A DNA stretch of 25,862 nt from Congzhengia sp045576635 (GCA_045576635.1 JAZNGT010000007.1:1-25862); one strand, 5' to 3'. Counted from the stretch's first letter, positions 6,434 to 15,257 are shown. Notes: generated from the sequence alone by a model not told the origin. Numbers and translations are program-made.

Positions 6434-7051
6434 TTGACAAATTCATTAAAATTTAAATTAAAAACTTTAATAAATCAGAATCTGAAACAAATTATTATAA
6501 TTTCTGCATTCTTTCTCGCTGGTTTTTTATTTGCACAGTTCGCAGGAACAAATGAAATTGAGCCGGAGGAAATAAAGGTTTATTTTTCGGATTTTTTTAC
6601 AAATATAAGCGATTCCGGTACGGATCCGAAAGCCTCATTTTATGCGGCTATGCTTTCAAATTTGAAATTTGCAGTGGTTTTATTCTTGTCATCTGTAACA
6701 ATCGTCGGTATTCCTGTCATTTATGCTTTTACTTTGCTTAACGGGATATCGTTCGGACTTGTCATTCATTATTTGTTTTACACGTTTGGCATAAAGGCTC
6801 TTTTGCTTCTTTTAACTATGGTTATTCCTCATACAATTGTTTTGGCGCCGTTATCCGTGATGTATGCAAATTGTTGCCTTGTGAATGCAAACATGCTTTT
6901 TAAAGAACATATTTCAATTCGAAAACGTGTAGTAAAACCTGCTTTGCTTGGCTTGTTGTTTTTATTGTTGTCAGGCGTATCTGCTTTAATACAAGCTTAT
7001 TTAGAACCGTTTTTTACACATTTGATACAAATTTATTTTACTTCTAGGTAG
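6434..7051 (+). CDS. spoIIM: Stage II sporulation protein M
   Basis: SpoIIM is an integral membrane component of the SpoIID-SpoIIM-SpoIIP machine that drives engulfment of the forespore. The 205-residue product has an N-terminal membrane segment (about 20-38), a short polar loop, then a run of hydrophobic helices containing TIVGIPVIYAFTLLNG and the conserved MVIPHTIVLAP block, and a final helix near the C-terminus. I place the start at TTG 6434, because GAGGGG (6422-6427) lies 6 nt upstream; the in-frame ATG at 6413 has no usable ribosome site and would place that GAGGGG inside the gene. It is followed 11 nt later by xerD, the same order as in many spore-formers. Confidence 0.93.
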   Translation: MTNSLKFKLKTLINQNLKQIIIISAFFLAGFLFAQFAGTNEIEPEEIKVYFSDFFTNISDSGTDPKASFYAAMLSNLKFAVVLFLSSVTIVGIPVIYAFTLLNGISFGLVIHYLFYTFGIKALLLLLTMVIPHTIVLAPLSVMYANCCLVNANMLFKEHISIRKRVVKPALLGLLFLLLSGVSALIQAYLEPFFTHLIQIYFTSR

Positions 7052-7062
7052 GAGCTTTTGTA

Positions 7063-7941
7063 ATGGAAGATTTATTACAAAAATACAGGATATATTTAAA
7101 TAGCAAACGCCTTAGACCAAATACGCTTTCGGCGTATCTTTGTGATGCCGAGAAATTTGTTTCTTTTGCAAAAACAAAAGGTGTTAAGGATGTATTAAAG
7201 GTTGACCTTCTTTTGATTCAGGAGTTTGTTTTCGAACTTGAAAAAGAAGAGAAAGCACCGTCAACTATTGCGCGCTATATTGTTTCTCTCAAACGTTTTT
7301 TCTCGTATTTAAAATCTTCAAGAGTAATTAAGAAAAATCCGACTGATGATTTAAAATCGCCCAAGTTAACAAAAGCACTCCCAAAGACACTCACCCTGGA
7401 AGAAGTGACGTTGTTTCTGGAACAGGCAAACGGACCTGATCCTAAATCATTACGCGACAGAGCGATGCTTGAGGTTCTTTATGCAAGCGGAATTCGCGTT
7501 TCAGAACTCATTGCGCTTGATATTGGCGATGTCAATATGCAGGTTGGTTATATCAGGTGTCTAAAACGTGACGAAGAGCGTATTATACCGATCGGCAGGA
7601 TGGCGCATATTGCATTGGAGCAATATTTACAATATGTGAGACCGAAAGTTTCTGCAGAAAATGAAGTGGCGCTTTTTGTCAATATGAACGGAAAGCGTAT
7701 GACGAGGCAAGGATTTTGGAAGATTGTAAAATTTTATGCAGAAAGTGCGGGGATCGAAAAAGAAATTACGCCCCATACTTTAAGACACTCCTTTGCAGCA
7801 CATTTGCTGGAAAACGGTGCAGACTTACAATCTATTCAAACAATGCTCGGACATGCTGATATTTCGTCGACCAACATCTATACAAAACTTGTAAACAGCA
7901 AAATTCGTGATGTGTATGCAAAGGCACACCCAAGAGCATAA
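7063..7941 (+). CDS. xerD: Site-specific tyrosine recombinase XerD
   Basis: XerD acts with a partner at the dif site to resolve chromosome dimers. The 292-residue protein has the N-terminal SAM-like core-binding domain (about 1-95) and the catalytic domain with Arg145, Lys168, His238, Arg241, His264 and the nucleophile Tyr273. The TPHTLRHSFAAHLLENGADL block and the HPRA C-terminus match Bacillus XerD (RipX) closely. One oddity is the active-site lysine hairpin: the usual FGKGxKER reads LKRDEER here, one residue shorter and without the glycines beside the lysine. The start ATG is preceded by TAGGAG overlapping the spoIIM stop. A second tyrosine recombinase is encoded at 23230. Confidence 0.93.
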   Translation: MEDLLQKYRIYLNSKRLRPNTLSAYLCDAEKFVSFAKTKGVKDVLKVDLLLIQEFVFELEKEEKAPSTIARYIVSLKRFFSYLKSSRVIKKNPTDDLKSPKLTKALPKTLTLEEVTLFLEQANGPDPKSLRDRAMLEVLYASGIRVSELIALDIGDVNMQVGYIRCLKRDEERIIPIGRMAHIALEQYLQYVRPKVSAENEVALFVNMNGKRMTRQGFWKIVKFYAESAGIEKEITPHTLRHSFAAHLLENGADLQSIQTMLGHADISSTNIYTKLVNSKIRDVYAKAHPRA

Positions 7942-7956
7942 GGAACGAAAATTGAT

Positions 7957-8346
7957 ATGGAAAACGCTAAAAAAGATGAAAAGAACAAAACGGAATTTTT
8001 CGATAAATTAACAGTCACATTATCCATTGTTGCGGTCGTTGCAATTGCATTGGTCGGAATGTTTTTATTGACAATGGAAGCGCCTGAAAGTGCTACGATT
8101 ATAAAAAAAGATGCGGATGTTTCATTTTCTTCTGAAAGAGCAGAAAGCAAGTCGACTATGATTAATATTAACACTGCACCAAAAGAAGAGTTGGTGCTCA
8201 TAAGCGGAATCGGAACAACGAAAGCAGAAAATATTATTGCTTATCGAGAAAACAAGCCTTTTACTAAAATTGAAGATATTATGAATGTAGAAGGGATTGG
8301 TCAAAAATTGTTTGATAAAATCAAAGATAGAATTTGTGTAGAATAA
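7957..8346 (+). CDS. ComEA-like membrane-anchored helix-hairpin-helix protein
   Basis: A 129-residue protein: a charged N-terminus, one transmembrane segment (about 18-40, VAVVAIALVGMFLL), a linker, then a C-terminal DNA-binding tandem HhH domain with ININTAPKEEL (70-80), ISGIGTTKAENIIAYR (82-97) and VEGIGQKLFDKI (111-122). The orientation fits an extracellular DNA-binding domain as in ComEA, the DNA receptor of competence. The SLBB domain of full-length Bacillus ComEA is absent. No other competence gene is present here, so a role in DNA uptake is a family-based inference. It follows xerD by 15 nt, with AAGGAAC overlapping the xerD stop, and ends in a shared terminator. Confidence 0.85.
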   Translation: MENAKKDEKNKTEFFDKLTVTLSIVAVVAIALVGMFLLTMEAPESATIIKKDADVSFSSERAESKSTMININTAPKEELVLISGIGTTKAENIIAYRENKPFTKIEDIMNVEGIGQKLFDKIKDRICVE

Positions 8347-8376
8347 AAGACGCATTTTCATGCGTCTTTTATTTTT
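8345..8376. terminator. Bidirectional terminator overlapping two stop codons
   Basis: AAAAGACGCAT / ATGCGTCTTTT around a TTTC loop. The left arm begins within the TAA stop of the comEA-like gene (8344-8346), and the right arm ends within the stop of the convergent phosphoesterase gene (8369-8371). Both transcripts are ended by the same hairpin. Confidence 0.85.
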
Positions 8377-8836
8377 TGTATAGTGTTACTTTAACTTTTT
8401 CGCTTGTGATGTCAATCGCGGCATAAGCGCCTTTAAAATAACCAATTGAACCGGGATTTACAAAAGTAATGCCATCTTCTTCTGAATGGTGCTGTGTATG
8501 TGTGTGACCAAAAATGCAGATATCACATCCTTCTGCTTTTGCACATTTTTTAAGGAGTAGCAGTGAACTTTTTACTCTTTCTTTATGTCCATGCGTTATA
8601 TAAACCTTGTGGTCTTCTAAATGAATAATTCTTAAAAAAGGATCAGGGGCGGAGTAGTCATTGTTACCGCAGACACTTATAATACTGTGTGTTCTGCCGT
8701 AAACATCATTTAAATACTCTACATCTTCTGCCATATCGCCACAGTGGATTATACGCGTTATATCACTATGTGCGGAAATTGCTGCATCCATTCCGTTTGT
8801 ATGTTTGTGACTGTCACTGAACAGTAAAAATTTCAT
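8369..8836 (-). CDS. YfcE/YsnB-type metallophosphoesterase
   Basis: A compact 155-residue calcineurin-like phosphodiesterase. The five metal-binding blocks are in order: DSH (Asp8, His10), CGD (Asp34), GNND (Asn59), THGH (His82, His84) and GHTH (His111, His113). This binuclear centre and the short length place it in the YfcE/MJ0936 group, whose members hydrolyse phosphodiesters in vitro; the cellular substrate is unknown. It is cytoplasmic. The ATG follows AAGGAGA by 5 nt. It is a single gene with its own strong promoter, divergent from recJ. Confidence 0.92.
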   Translation of the reverse strand: MKFLLFSDSHKHTNGMDAAISAHSDITRIIHCGDMAEDVEYLNDVYGRTHSIISVCGNNDYSAPDPFLRIIHLEDHKVYITHGHKERVKSSLLLLKKCAKAEGCDICIFGHTHTQHHSEEDGITFVNPGSIGYFKGAYAAIDITSEKVKVTLYKK

Positions 8837-8868
8837 ATATATCTCCTTAAAACGTTCTTTGATTCAAT

Positions 8869-8897
8869 ATTATAGGATATTTTGAGTAAGATGTAAA
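8869..8897 (-). promoter_or_regulatory. Promoter of the phosphoesterase gene
   Basis: Minus strand: TTTACA (8897-8892), 17-nt spacer, perfect TATAAT (8874-8869), giving a short leader before the AAGGAGA site. Confidence 0.85.
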
Positions 8898-8937
8898 CAC
8901 TTTCAAAATAAAAAATAGAATATATTTGAAAAGAATG

Positions 8938-8966
8938 TTGCAAAGTTTGTGAAAAAGTAGTATAAT
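8938..8966 (+). promoter_or_regulatory. Promoter of the recJ operon
   Basis: TTGCAA (8938-8943), 17-nt spacer, perfect TATAAT (8961-8966). The start near 8973 leaves a leader of about 60 nt. It is divergent from the phosphoesterase promoter 40 nt away. Confidence 0.75.
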
Positions 8967-9035
8967 TAGTATAAATATGATAAATTTGTACTAGATATAG
9001 TTGTACAGGGAAGATGATGAGGATTTAGCTAAAAA

Positions 9036-10748
9036 ATGAAAAACAGAAATTGGATACTGATGTATAAAGACCATCGGTCCGAGGATGTCTTAAAATTAAG
9101 TCGTGATTTTAATATTCCCCCGGTTATAGCAACAATTTTGTTAAACCGCGGCATTACCGATCCTGAACTCTTTATTCATCCGACAGAAGACCTGCTTTTA
9201 GACCCGTTTTTAATGCTCGGGATGAAAGAAGCGGTCACAAGAATTTTAAAAGCAATTAAAAACAACGAAAAAATTACGATATACGGCGACTATGATGTGG
9301 ACGGAATTACTTCGACCGCCATTATGGTGAAATTTTTGCGTTCACACAGGGCTGACGTAACGTACTACATACCTGACCGCTTGGAAGAAGGGTATGGTAT
9401 CAATAAGACTGCAATTGATAAAATTGCTGCCGGTGGAACAACGCTTCTTATTACGGTTGACTGTGGAATTACTGCTGTTAATGAGGTTTTATACGCAAAG
9501 GAAAAAGGAATCGACACGATCATTACCGACCATCACGAATGTAAAGATGAAATACCTGAGGCATACTGCTTATTAAACCCCAAACAGCCTAAATGTACCT
9601 ATCCGTTTAAACGCCTTGCAGGTGTAGGTGTTGCATTTAAACTTTTACAGGCGCTTACAATAGAAATGCATTTTCATATGCAGGAACTGATTGAAGAGTA
9701 TATAGACTTAGTTGCAATCGGAACAGTTGCAGACGTTATGCCACTTGTCGGCGAAAATAGAATTATCGTTAAAAAAGGACTTGAACTTCTCGCATTTACA
9801 ATGAACAAAGGGCTTCGCGCGCTTGCAGATATTATAGACCTCAATCTTGCTGATGTTCAGACAGGAACAATTGGGTTTATGATTGCACCGCGCATAAATG
9901 CAGCAGGAAGAATGGGTGACCCGCGCTGCGCGGTTGAACTTTTGCTTGCTACTGATGAAATGTCTGCTAAAAAATACGCAGAACAATTAGACAATGAAAA
10001 CCGTGAACGTCAGGAAACAGAAATCAGTATATTAGAAGACGCGCTCAAAATGATTGAAGAGTCCGAAAAATACAAGGATGATTATGTGCTTGTGCTCTCG
10101 CATGATGGATGGCATCATGGTATCATTGGTATTGTTGCATCAAAGATTTCCGAACGGTTTCATAAGCCTTGCATTTTAATCAGTACTGACGACGAAACGG
10201 GTAAAGGTTCGGGTAGAAGTATTCGTTCGTTTAATCTCTTTAAAGCACTTGATTTTTGTCAGGATTCACTGTTGAAATTCGGAGGCCACGACTTGGCCGC
10301 GGGGCTTTCAATTGCACCTGATAAAATTGATGAATTCAGAGAAAAAATCAATCTCTATGCAAAAGATACACTTACAGAAGAAGATTTTACACCGTTATTA
10401 TATATTGACTCTGAACTTCCGCCCGAGTATATCAATATGAATACGGCGGAGCGTCTTTCAATCCTGGAACCGTACGGAATGGGAAACGCAAGTCCTATGT
10501 TTTTTGCAAAGGAAATGCGCATTTCTCAAATCAGGCCGTTGAGCGAGGGAAAACATATAAAACTTACACTGCGCTCGGGAGAGTACTATATTGATGCGGT
10601 TGGTTTTAACATGGGACACTTGGTTGAATCTCTAAAACAAGACGATTTAATTGATATAGCCTTTAACCTAGACATTAATGTTTACAGAGGGATGCGACAT
10701 TTGCAAGTTCTCTTAAAGGACGTTAAAATGAGTGAAATACGCAATTAG
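9036..10748 (+). CDS. recJ: Single-stranded-DNA-specific exonuclease RecJ
   Basis: RecJ degrades ssDNA 5' to 3' in recombination, mismatch and base-excision repair. The 570-residue protein has the DHH phosphoesterase core: IYGDYDVDGITS (82-93), TVDCG (140-144) and TDHHE (164-168). It continues with the DHHA1 domain, whose GWHHGIIGIVASKI and GSGRSIRSF blocks are typical, and a C-terminal OB-like region. The length is close to the E. coli enzyme and shorter than Bacillus RecJ, which has an extra C-terminal part. The ATG has GAGGAT about 11 nt upstream, a longish spacing; ATG at 9060 is possible but has a poorer site. It is the first gene of a seven-gene run; the next start is 11 nt after its stop. 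Confidence 0.95.
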   Translation: MKNRNWILMYKDHRSEDVLKLSRDFNIPPVIATILLNRGITDPELFIHPTEDLLLDPFLMLGMKEAVTRILKAIKNNEKITIYGDYDVDGITSTAIMVKFLRSHRADVTYYIPDRLEEGYGINKTAIDKIAAGGTTLLITVDCGITAVNEVLYAKEKGIDTIITDHHECKDEIPEAYCLLNPKQPKCTYPFKRLAGVGVAFKLLQALTIEMHFHMQELIEEYIDLVAIGTVADVMPLVGENRIIVKKGLELLAFTMNKGLRALADIIDLNLADVQTGTIGFMIAPRINAAGRMGDPRCAVELLLATDEMSAKKYAEQLDNENRERQETEISILEDALKMIEESEKYKDDYVLVLSHDGWHHGIIGIVASKISERFHKPCILISTDDETGKGSGRSIRSFNLFKALDFCQDSLLKFGGHDLAAGLSIAPDKIDEFREKINLYAKDTLTEEDFTPLLYIDSELPPEYINMNTAERLSILEPYGMGNASPMFFAKEMRISQIRPLSEGKHIKLTLRSGEYYIDAVGFNMGHLVESLKQDDLIDIAFNLDINVYRGMRHLQVLLKDVKMSEIRN

Positions 10749-10759
10749 GGGCGATAAAT

Positions 10760-12961
10760 ATGCACGAATGGCACGATTTTGAAAGTCTGAAAGAAAAAGT
10801 ATTATCTTATAATAAAAACTGTAATTTAGAAAAACTGAATAAAGCATATTTACTTGCCGAAAAGGCGCATGAGGGTCAGCTTCGCGCTTCCGGCGAGCCT
10901 TATCTTGCGCATCCTTTGGAGGTTGCCTATATCCTTGCAGAATTAGAACTTGATTGTGACACATTAGTCGGCGCACTTTTGCATGATGTAGTAGAAGATA
11001 CATCCTACACGATTTCAGATATTAACCGTGAATTTGGTGAAAGTGTTGCCATCATTGTTGATGGTGTTACAAAGCTTAGTAAAATTCAGTATACAACTGC
11101 TGAAGAGCAACAGGTAGAAAATTTGCGTAAAATGTTTCTTGCAATGGCTAAGGATGTCCGCGTAATACTCATTAAACTTGCCGACAGACTTCACAATATG
11201 CGTACAATCAAGGCAAAATCCGAGCCAAAACAGCGCGAAAAGGCAAGGGAAACATTGGAAGTTTATGCAGCACTCGCCCACAGACTTGGTATGTCTAAAA
11301 TCAAATGGGAATTAGAGGATTTATCGTTAAAATATATTGACCCTGTTGCATATAAAGAAATTACGGATTCTATTAGCCTTAAAAAGCAGGAACGTGAACA
11401 GTTTATTAACGATATTATGGACACGTTAAAACAAAGGATGGATGAGATTGATATTAAATCTCATATTACCGGTCGCGCAAAGCATTTTTACAGTATTTAT
11501 CGAAAGATGTTTACACAAAACAAGTCTATTGATGAACTTTATGATTTGTTTGCTGTAAGAGTGATTGTTGACTCCATCAAGGATTGCTATGCGGTTTTAG
11601 GTATGGTACATGAACTTTATCATCCTATTCCCGGACGTTTTAAGGATTATATTGCAATGCCGAAACCAAATATGTATCAGTCATTGCATACAACGGTAAT
11701 CGGTCCCGATGGTACGCCGTTTGAAATACAGATACGTACGTGGGAAATGCATCACGTTGCAGAATGCGGTATCGCAGCGCACTGGAAATATAAAGAGGGC
11801 GTAAGCGGCGAAACCGATATCGATGCAAAACTGGAATGGATCAGACAACTTTTAGAAATTCAGAATTCTGTTGTAGATACCGACGATTTTATGCGCACGC
11901 TTAAAATCGATTTGTTTGCAGACGAAGTCTTCGTGTTTACCCCGAAAGGTGATATTATCAACCTTCCTGCCGGCTCTACACCGATTGATTTTGCCTTTTC
12001 TATTCATAGTGCAGTAGGATGTAAAATGTCAGGCGTAAAAGTAAACGGCAGAATTTCGACGCTTGATTATATACTGCAAAACGGCGACATAGTTGAGGTT
12101 ATGACATCTTCTTCTGTTCACGGTCCAAGCCGTGATTGGTTAAAACTTTGCAAGACTTCGACTGCGCGCTCTAAAATCAACCAGTGGCTGAAACGTGAGC
12201 GTAGAGATGAAAACATTCAAAATGGTAAAGAATTAATTGACAAAGAATTAAAACGTGTCAATCTTTCCCATAGCCAACTTTTCCGTCAGGAATGGGTGGA
12301 CATGCTCTGCAAAAAATACTCCTTTTCTTCTCTTGAAGATATTTATGCCGCAGTCGGATACGGTGGTCTTACCGTAAATAAAGTTGTAGGTAAACTTCGC
12401 GAAGAATACCGACAGGCGCTTAAAAAAGAGAAAAAGGATATAGACGATGTATTGATTGCTGACACAGTGCGTCAGAAGCCTAAAAAGACTGCGAAAAACG
12501 GTGTAATTGTTGAGGGAATTGAAAATTGCCTTATCCGTTTTTCAAGATGTTGCAACCCTGTTCCGGGCGATGATATCATTGGCTATATTACGCGCGGCAG
12601 GGGAGTCAGTGTTCACAGACGTGACTGTGTGAATATTGAATCGAGTGAACGTCTTGGTGAAACCGAAAGACTCATTAAAGTGTTCTGGGAAACAGAACAG
12701 GCGTTTGCATCCTCTTATCTTTCTGAAATTCAGATTTCCGCAAATGACAGAAAGGGTCTTTTAGCTGAAATTGCAAGCGTTGTGGCAGAACTTCGTATTT
12801 TAATTACTGGCATCAATTCTAAAGTTTTAAAAGACCAGACAGCTGTTGTAAATATGGTAATTGAAATTAATTCCAAAGACGAACTTGACCGTGTTGTTAA
12901 CAAACTCCGCAATATCGCCGGCGTGTTTGATGTACAGCGCAAGTCAGAAGGTAAAAACTGA
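10760..12961 (+). CDS. rel: Bifunctional (p)ppGpp synthetase/hydrolase Rel
   Basis: Makes and degrades (p)ppGpp, the stringent-response alarmone, on and off the ribosome. The 733-residue length is typical. The hydrolase HD domain has His51, His75-Asp76 (LLHDVVEDT) and Asp142 (LADRLHNMRT). The synthetase domain has GRAKHFYSIYRKM (238-250) and RFKDYIAMPKPNMYQSLHTT (293-312). The RxKD form of that motif (RFKD) is the one found in bifunctional Rel/SpoT, not in synthetase-only RelA. The TGS domain begins near 395 (VFVFTPKGDIINLPAGST), a zinc-finger/helical region contains FSRCCNPVPGDDIIGYI, and the ACT domain covers about 655-733. All hydrolase and synthetase residues that I can check are intact. 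AGGGGCG overlaps the recJ stop just upstream. Confidence 0.97.
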   Translation: MHEWHDFESLKEKVLSYNKNCNLEKLNKAYLLAEKAHEGQLRASGEPYLAHPLEVAYILAELELDCDTLVGALLHDVVEDTSYTISDINREFGESVAIIVDGVTKLSKIQYTTAEEQQVENLRKMFLAMAKDVRVILIKLADRLHNMRTIKAKSEPKQREKARETLEVYAALAHRLGMSKIKWELEDLSLKYIDPVAYKEITDSISLKKQEREQFINDIMDTLKQRMDEIDIKSHITGRAKHFYSIYRKMFTQNKSIDELYDLFAVRVIVDSIKDCYAVLGMVHELYHPIPGRFKDYIAMPKPNMYQSLHTTVIGPDGTPFEIQIRTWEMHHVAECGIAAHWKYKEGVSGETDIDAKLEWIRQLLEIQNSVVDTDDFMRTLKIDLFADEVFVFTPKGDIINLPAGSTPIDFAFSIHSAVGCKMSGVKVNGRISTLDYILQNGDIVEVMTSSSVHGPSRDWLKLCKTSTARSKINQWLKRERRDENIQNGKELIDKELKRVNLSHSQLFRQEWVDMLCKKYSFSSLEDIYAAVGYGGLTVNKVVGKLREEYRQALKKEKKDIDDVLIADTVRQKPKKTAKNGVIVEGIENCLIRFSRCCNPVPGDDIIGYITRGRGVSVHRRDCVNIESSERLGETERLIKVFWETEQAFASSYLSEIQISANDRKGLLAEIASVVAELRILITGINSKVLKDQTAVVNMVIEINSKDELDRVVNKLRNIAGVFDVQRKSEGKN

Positions 12962-12982
12962 CATTGAAAGGATAAAAAGTAT

Positions 12983-13600
12983 ATGGTTTTTAAATGTATA
13001 CCGGTAGGCAGATTGCGTGTAAACTGCTACATTTTGGGTGACAAGGATGCACTTTTGATTGTCGATCCCGGCGGTGATGCCGACGAAATATGTGGTTTTT
13101 TAAAAGCAAATGGATATACGGCAAAATATATTCTGCTTACGCATTGTCATTTTGACCATATTCTTGCTGCTAATGAAGTTAAATTGAAAACCGGCGCAAA
13201 AATTGTTGCATCGAGTAAAGAATCAGATAATTTAAAAAATCCCTCTGTCAATTTGACGGATCGTTTTACGAGAGTGCCGGTTACAATTACACCTGATATA
13301 ACCTTAAAAGAGGGGGATATACTTTCTTCCGGCTTGTTTACATTTCAGATCATAGAGACACCTGGGCATACAAATGGTGGTATTTCTATTTATTCAGAAT
13401 CTGAAAAAATACTGCTTTCCGGCGATACACTTTTTTGTCAAAGTATTGGCAGAAGTGACTTTCCTACCGGTAGTTTAGACGAATTATTACATTCAATCAA
13501 AACAAAACTTTTTGTGCTTCCGGATGATGTACGCGTCTTACCGGGGCACGATATCGAAACGACCATAGGCCACGAAAAGAAACACAACCCATTTATATGA
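12983..13600 (+). CDS. MBL-fold hydrolase, glyoxalase II-like
   Basis: A 205-residue metallo-beta-lactamase-fold protein with the binuclear zinc motif THCHFDH (His54, His56, Asp58, His59), His129 in ETPGHTNGG, Asp148 in SGDTLF and His189 in LPGHD. It resembles the short glyoxalase II/YcbL subgroup, which hydrolyses thioesters such as S-lactoylglutathione, though Clostridia generally lack glutathione and the true substrate is unknown. This gene directly after rel is a common clostridial arrangement. The ATG lies 10 nt after GAAAGGA. Its TGA stop overlaps an ATG at 13597, but the next gene probably starts at 13615. Confidence 0.92.
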   Translation: MVFKCIPVGRLRVNCYILGDKDALLIVDPGGDADEICGFLKANGYTAKYILLTHCHFDHILAANEVKLKTGAKIVASSKESDNLKNPSVNLTDRFTRVPVTITPDITLKEGDILSSGLFTFQIIETPGHTNGGISIYSESEKILLSGDTLFCQSIGRSDFPTGSLDELLHSIKTKLFVLPDDVRVLPGHDIETTIGHEKKHNPFI

Positions 13601-13614
13601 AAGAGGCGCATAAT

Positions 13615-14808
13615 GTGACAACTGAAACAACCCCACCGTGGGGAAATCTTGTCGGAATCAGACCTGTAAAACGTGTTGTAAAAATGATGGAGGACGGTAT
13701 TTCTGACAATGCCATACGTACTTGTCTAAAAAAAGAATATAACGTTTCAGATGAAAAAACAGAACTTGCGATGCAAATTGCAAAAAATGAAATTGAAGTC
13801 ATTAAAACCATTCCCGAAAACGCGGTTTCGCTTTATATTGATATTCCGTTTTGTCCGTCTAAATGCGTGTATTGCTCGTTTGCATCCATGCCGGTTAAAG
13901 AAATGAAACACTTTATTGAGCCGTATTTAAATGCTTTATATTTAGAACTCGACAAAATAAAGGCAATTATAAGTGATTTAGGGTTAAAACTTGTAAGCAT
14001 ATACATAGGCGGTGGTACACCCACTTCCATACTTTCCATTGAACTGGATAATTTACTCTACAAAATTACGACTACATTTGATTTAAGTGATTTAATGGAG
14101 TTTACTGTTGAAGCCGGAAGACCGGATACCATAACAGAAAGTAAACTTTCTGTTATGAAAAAACACGGTGTAGACAGAATCAGCATCAATCCTCAATCGA
14201 TGAACGATAAAACACTTAACTTAATTGGCAGAAAGCATACGGTTGAAGATATCAAAACTGCCTACGAACTTGCACAAAAATACAATTTCAAATCGATTAA
14301 TATGGATGTAATTGCAGGTCTTCCAAAAGAAACTGTCCCTGAATTTATGCACACAATTGATGAGGTTTTAGCACTCAATCCTCAAAATATTACCGTACAT
14401 ACAATGAGTATCAAACGATCTTCGAAACTTAATCAGGAACAGGATTTTGCGGGACTACCGGAAGGATACGATGTTTCCAAAATGGTTTCTTATGCGCATC
14501 GTAAGTTAAAAGAAGCGGACTATGCGCCGTATTACCTTTACCGTCAAAAGAACATTTTAGGCGATTTAGAAAATACCGGCTTTTCAAAAGGCGAAACGCA
14601 CGGAATTTACAATATCTGCATGATGGAAGAAATTCGTTCGGTTTTCTCTGCCGGTGTTGGTGCTGTAACTAAACTTGTAAAGGGCGACAGAATCGAGAGA
14701 ATTTTTAATGTAAAAGATGTGCGTGAATATTTAAACCGTGCCGAAGAAATGCGTGAGCGAAAAAACTTTATATATGAATTTTATGAAAACGGAGGAAACG
14801 TAAAATGA
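13615..14808 (+). CDS. hemZ: HemZ-family radical SAM coproporphyrinogen dehydrogenase, short form
   Basis: A radical SAM protein of the HemN/HemZ group. DIPFCPSKCVYCSF carries the cluster cysteines Cys80, Cys84 and Cys87. YIGGGTPTS follows at 130-138 (SAM binding), then the family blocks VEAGRPDT, RISINPQSMNDKTL and MDVIAGLPKE. The predicted reaction is oxygen-independent oxidation of coproporphyrinogen III, but HemN-like proteins also include HemW haem chaperones, and no other haem gene is in the window. I place the start at GTG 13615 (397 residues), 8 nt after AAGAGG (13601-13606); an ATG at 13597 overlaps the previous stop and has no ribosome site. The protein opens almost at once with PPWGNLVGIRPVKR, which in Bacillus HemZ comes after roughly 100 further residues, so the usual N-terminal domain is missing. 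nrdR follows with a 4-nt overlap. Confidence 0.88.
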   Translation: MTTETTPPWGNLVGIRPVKRVVKMMEDGISDNAIRTCLKKEYNVSDEKTELAMQIAKNEIEVIKTIPENAVSLYIDIPFCPSKCVYCSFASMPVKEMKHFIEPYLNALYLELDKIKAIISDLGLKLVSIYIGGGTPTSILSIELDNLLYKITTTFDLSDLMEFTVEAGRPDTITESKLSVMKKHGVDRISINPQSMNDKTLNLIGRKHTVEDIKTAYELAQKYNFKSINMDVIAGLPKETVPEFMHTIDEVLALNPQNITVHTMSIKRSSKLNQEQDFAGLPEGYDVSKMVSYAHRKLKEADYAPYYLYRQKNILGDLENTGFSKGETHGIYNICMMEEIRSVFSAGVGAVTKLVKGDRIERIFNVKDVREYLNRAEEMRERKNFIYEFYENGGNVK

Positions 14809-15257
14809 AATGTCCCTATTGCGAATATGAAGAAAGCAAAGTAATTGATTCAAGACCCACAGATGAAGGTGAAGCAATCCGCAGACGTAGAGAGTGCTTA
14901 AAATGTGCAAAACGTTTTACAACGTATGAAAAAATTGAAACGATACCGCTTATGGTAATCAAAAAAGATGGTTCAAGGCAAATGTTTGACCGCCAGAAAC
15001 TTTTAAACGGTATTATGCGTGCATGTGAAAAACGTCCAGTTACAACAAGTGATATGGAACATATTGTAAGCGAAATTGAGTTTGCAACACAAAACTTATT
15101 AGAACGTGAAATTTCTTCTCAAAAATTAGGCGAAATGGTTATGGAACGTCTTCCTGATATTGATGAGGTTGCTTACGTGCGTTTTGCTTCTGTTTACCGT
15201 CAGTTTAAAGATTTAAACACTTTTGTAGAAGAAGTAAATAAATTATTAAAGAGGTAA
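14805..15257 (+). CDS. nrdR: Transcriptional repressor NrdR
   Basis: NrdR represses ribonucleotide reductase genes according to ATP/dATP level. The 150-residue protein has the N-terminal zinc ribbon with Cys3, Cys6, Cys31 and Cys34, the intervening RRRRECLKC segment, and the ATP-cone domain (about 48-138) starting at PLMVIKKDGSRQMFDRQKL. Length and layout are standard. The ATG overlaps the hemZ stop (ATGA) and has GGAGG 9 nt upstream. No nrd gene and no recognisable pair of NrdR boxes lies in the window, so its targets are elsewhere. Confidence 0.97.
   Translation: MKCPYCEYEESKVIDSRPTDEGEAIRRRRECLKCAKRFTTYEKIETIPLMVIKKDGSRQMFDRQKLLNGIMRACEKRPVTTSDMEHIVSEIEFATQNLLEREISSQKLGEMVMERLPDIDEVAYVRFASVYRQFKDLNTFVEEVNKLLKR

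Noticed and set aside
7063..7941. Integrase of a mobile element
   Set aside because: The spoIIM-xerD order, the Bacillus-like sequence through HPRA and the absence of element genes or attachment repeats show it is the housekeeping XerD.
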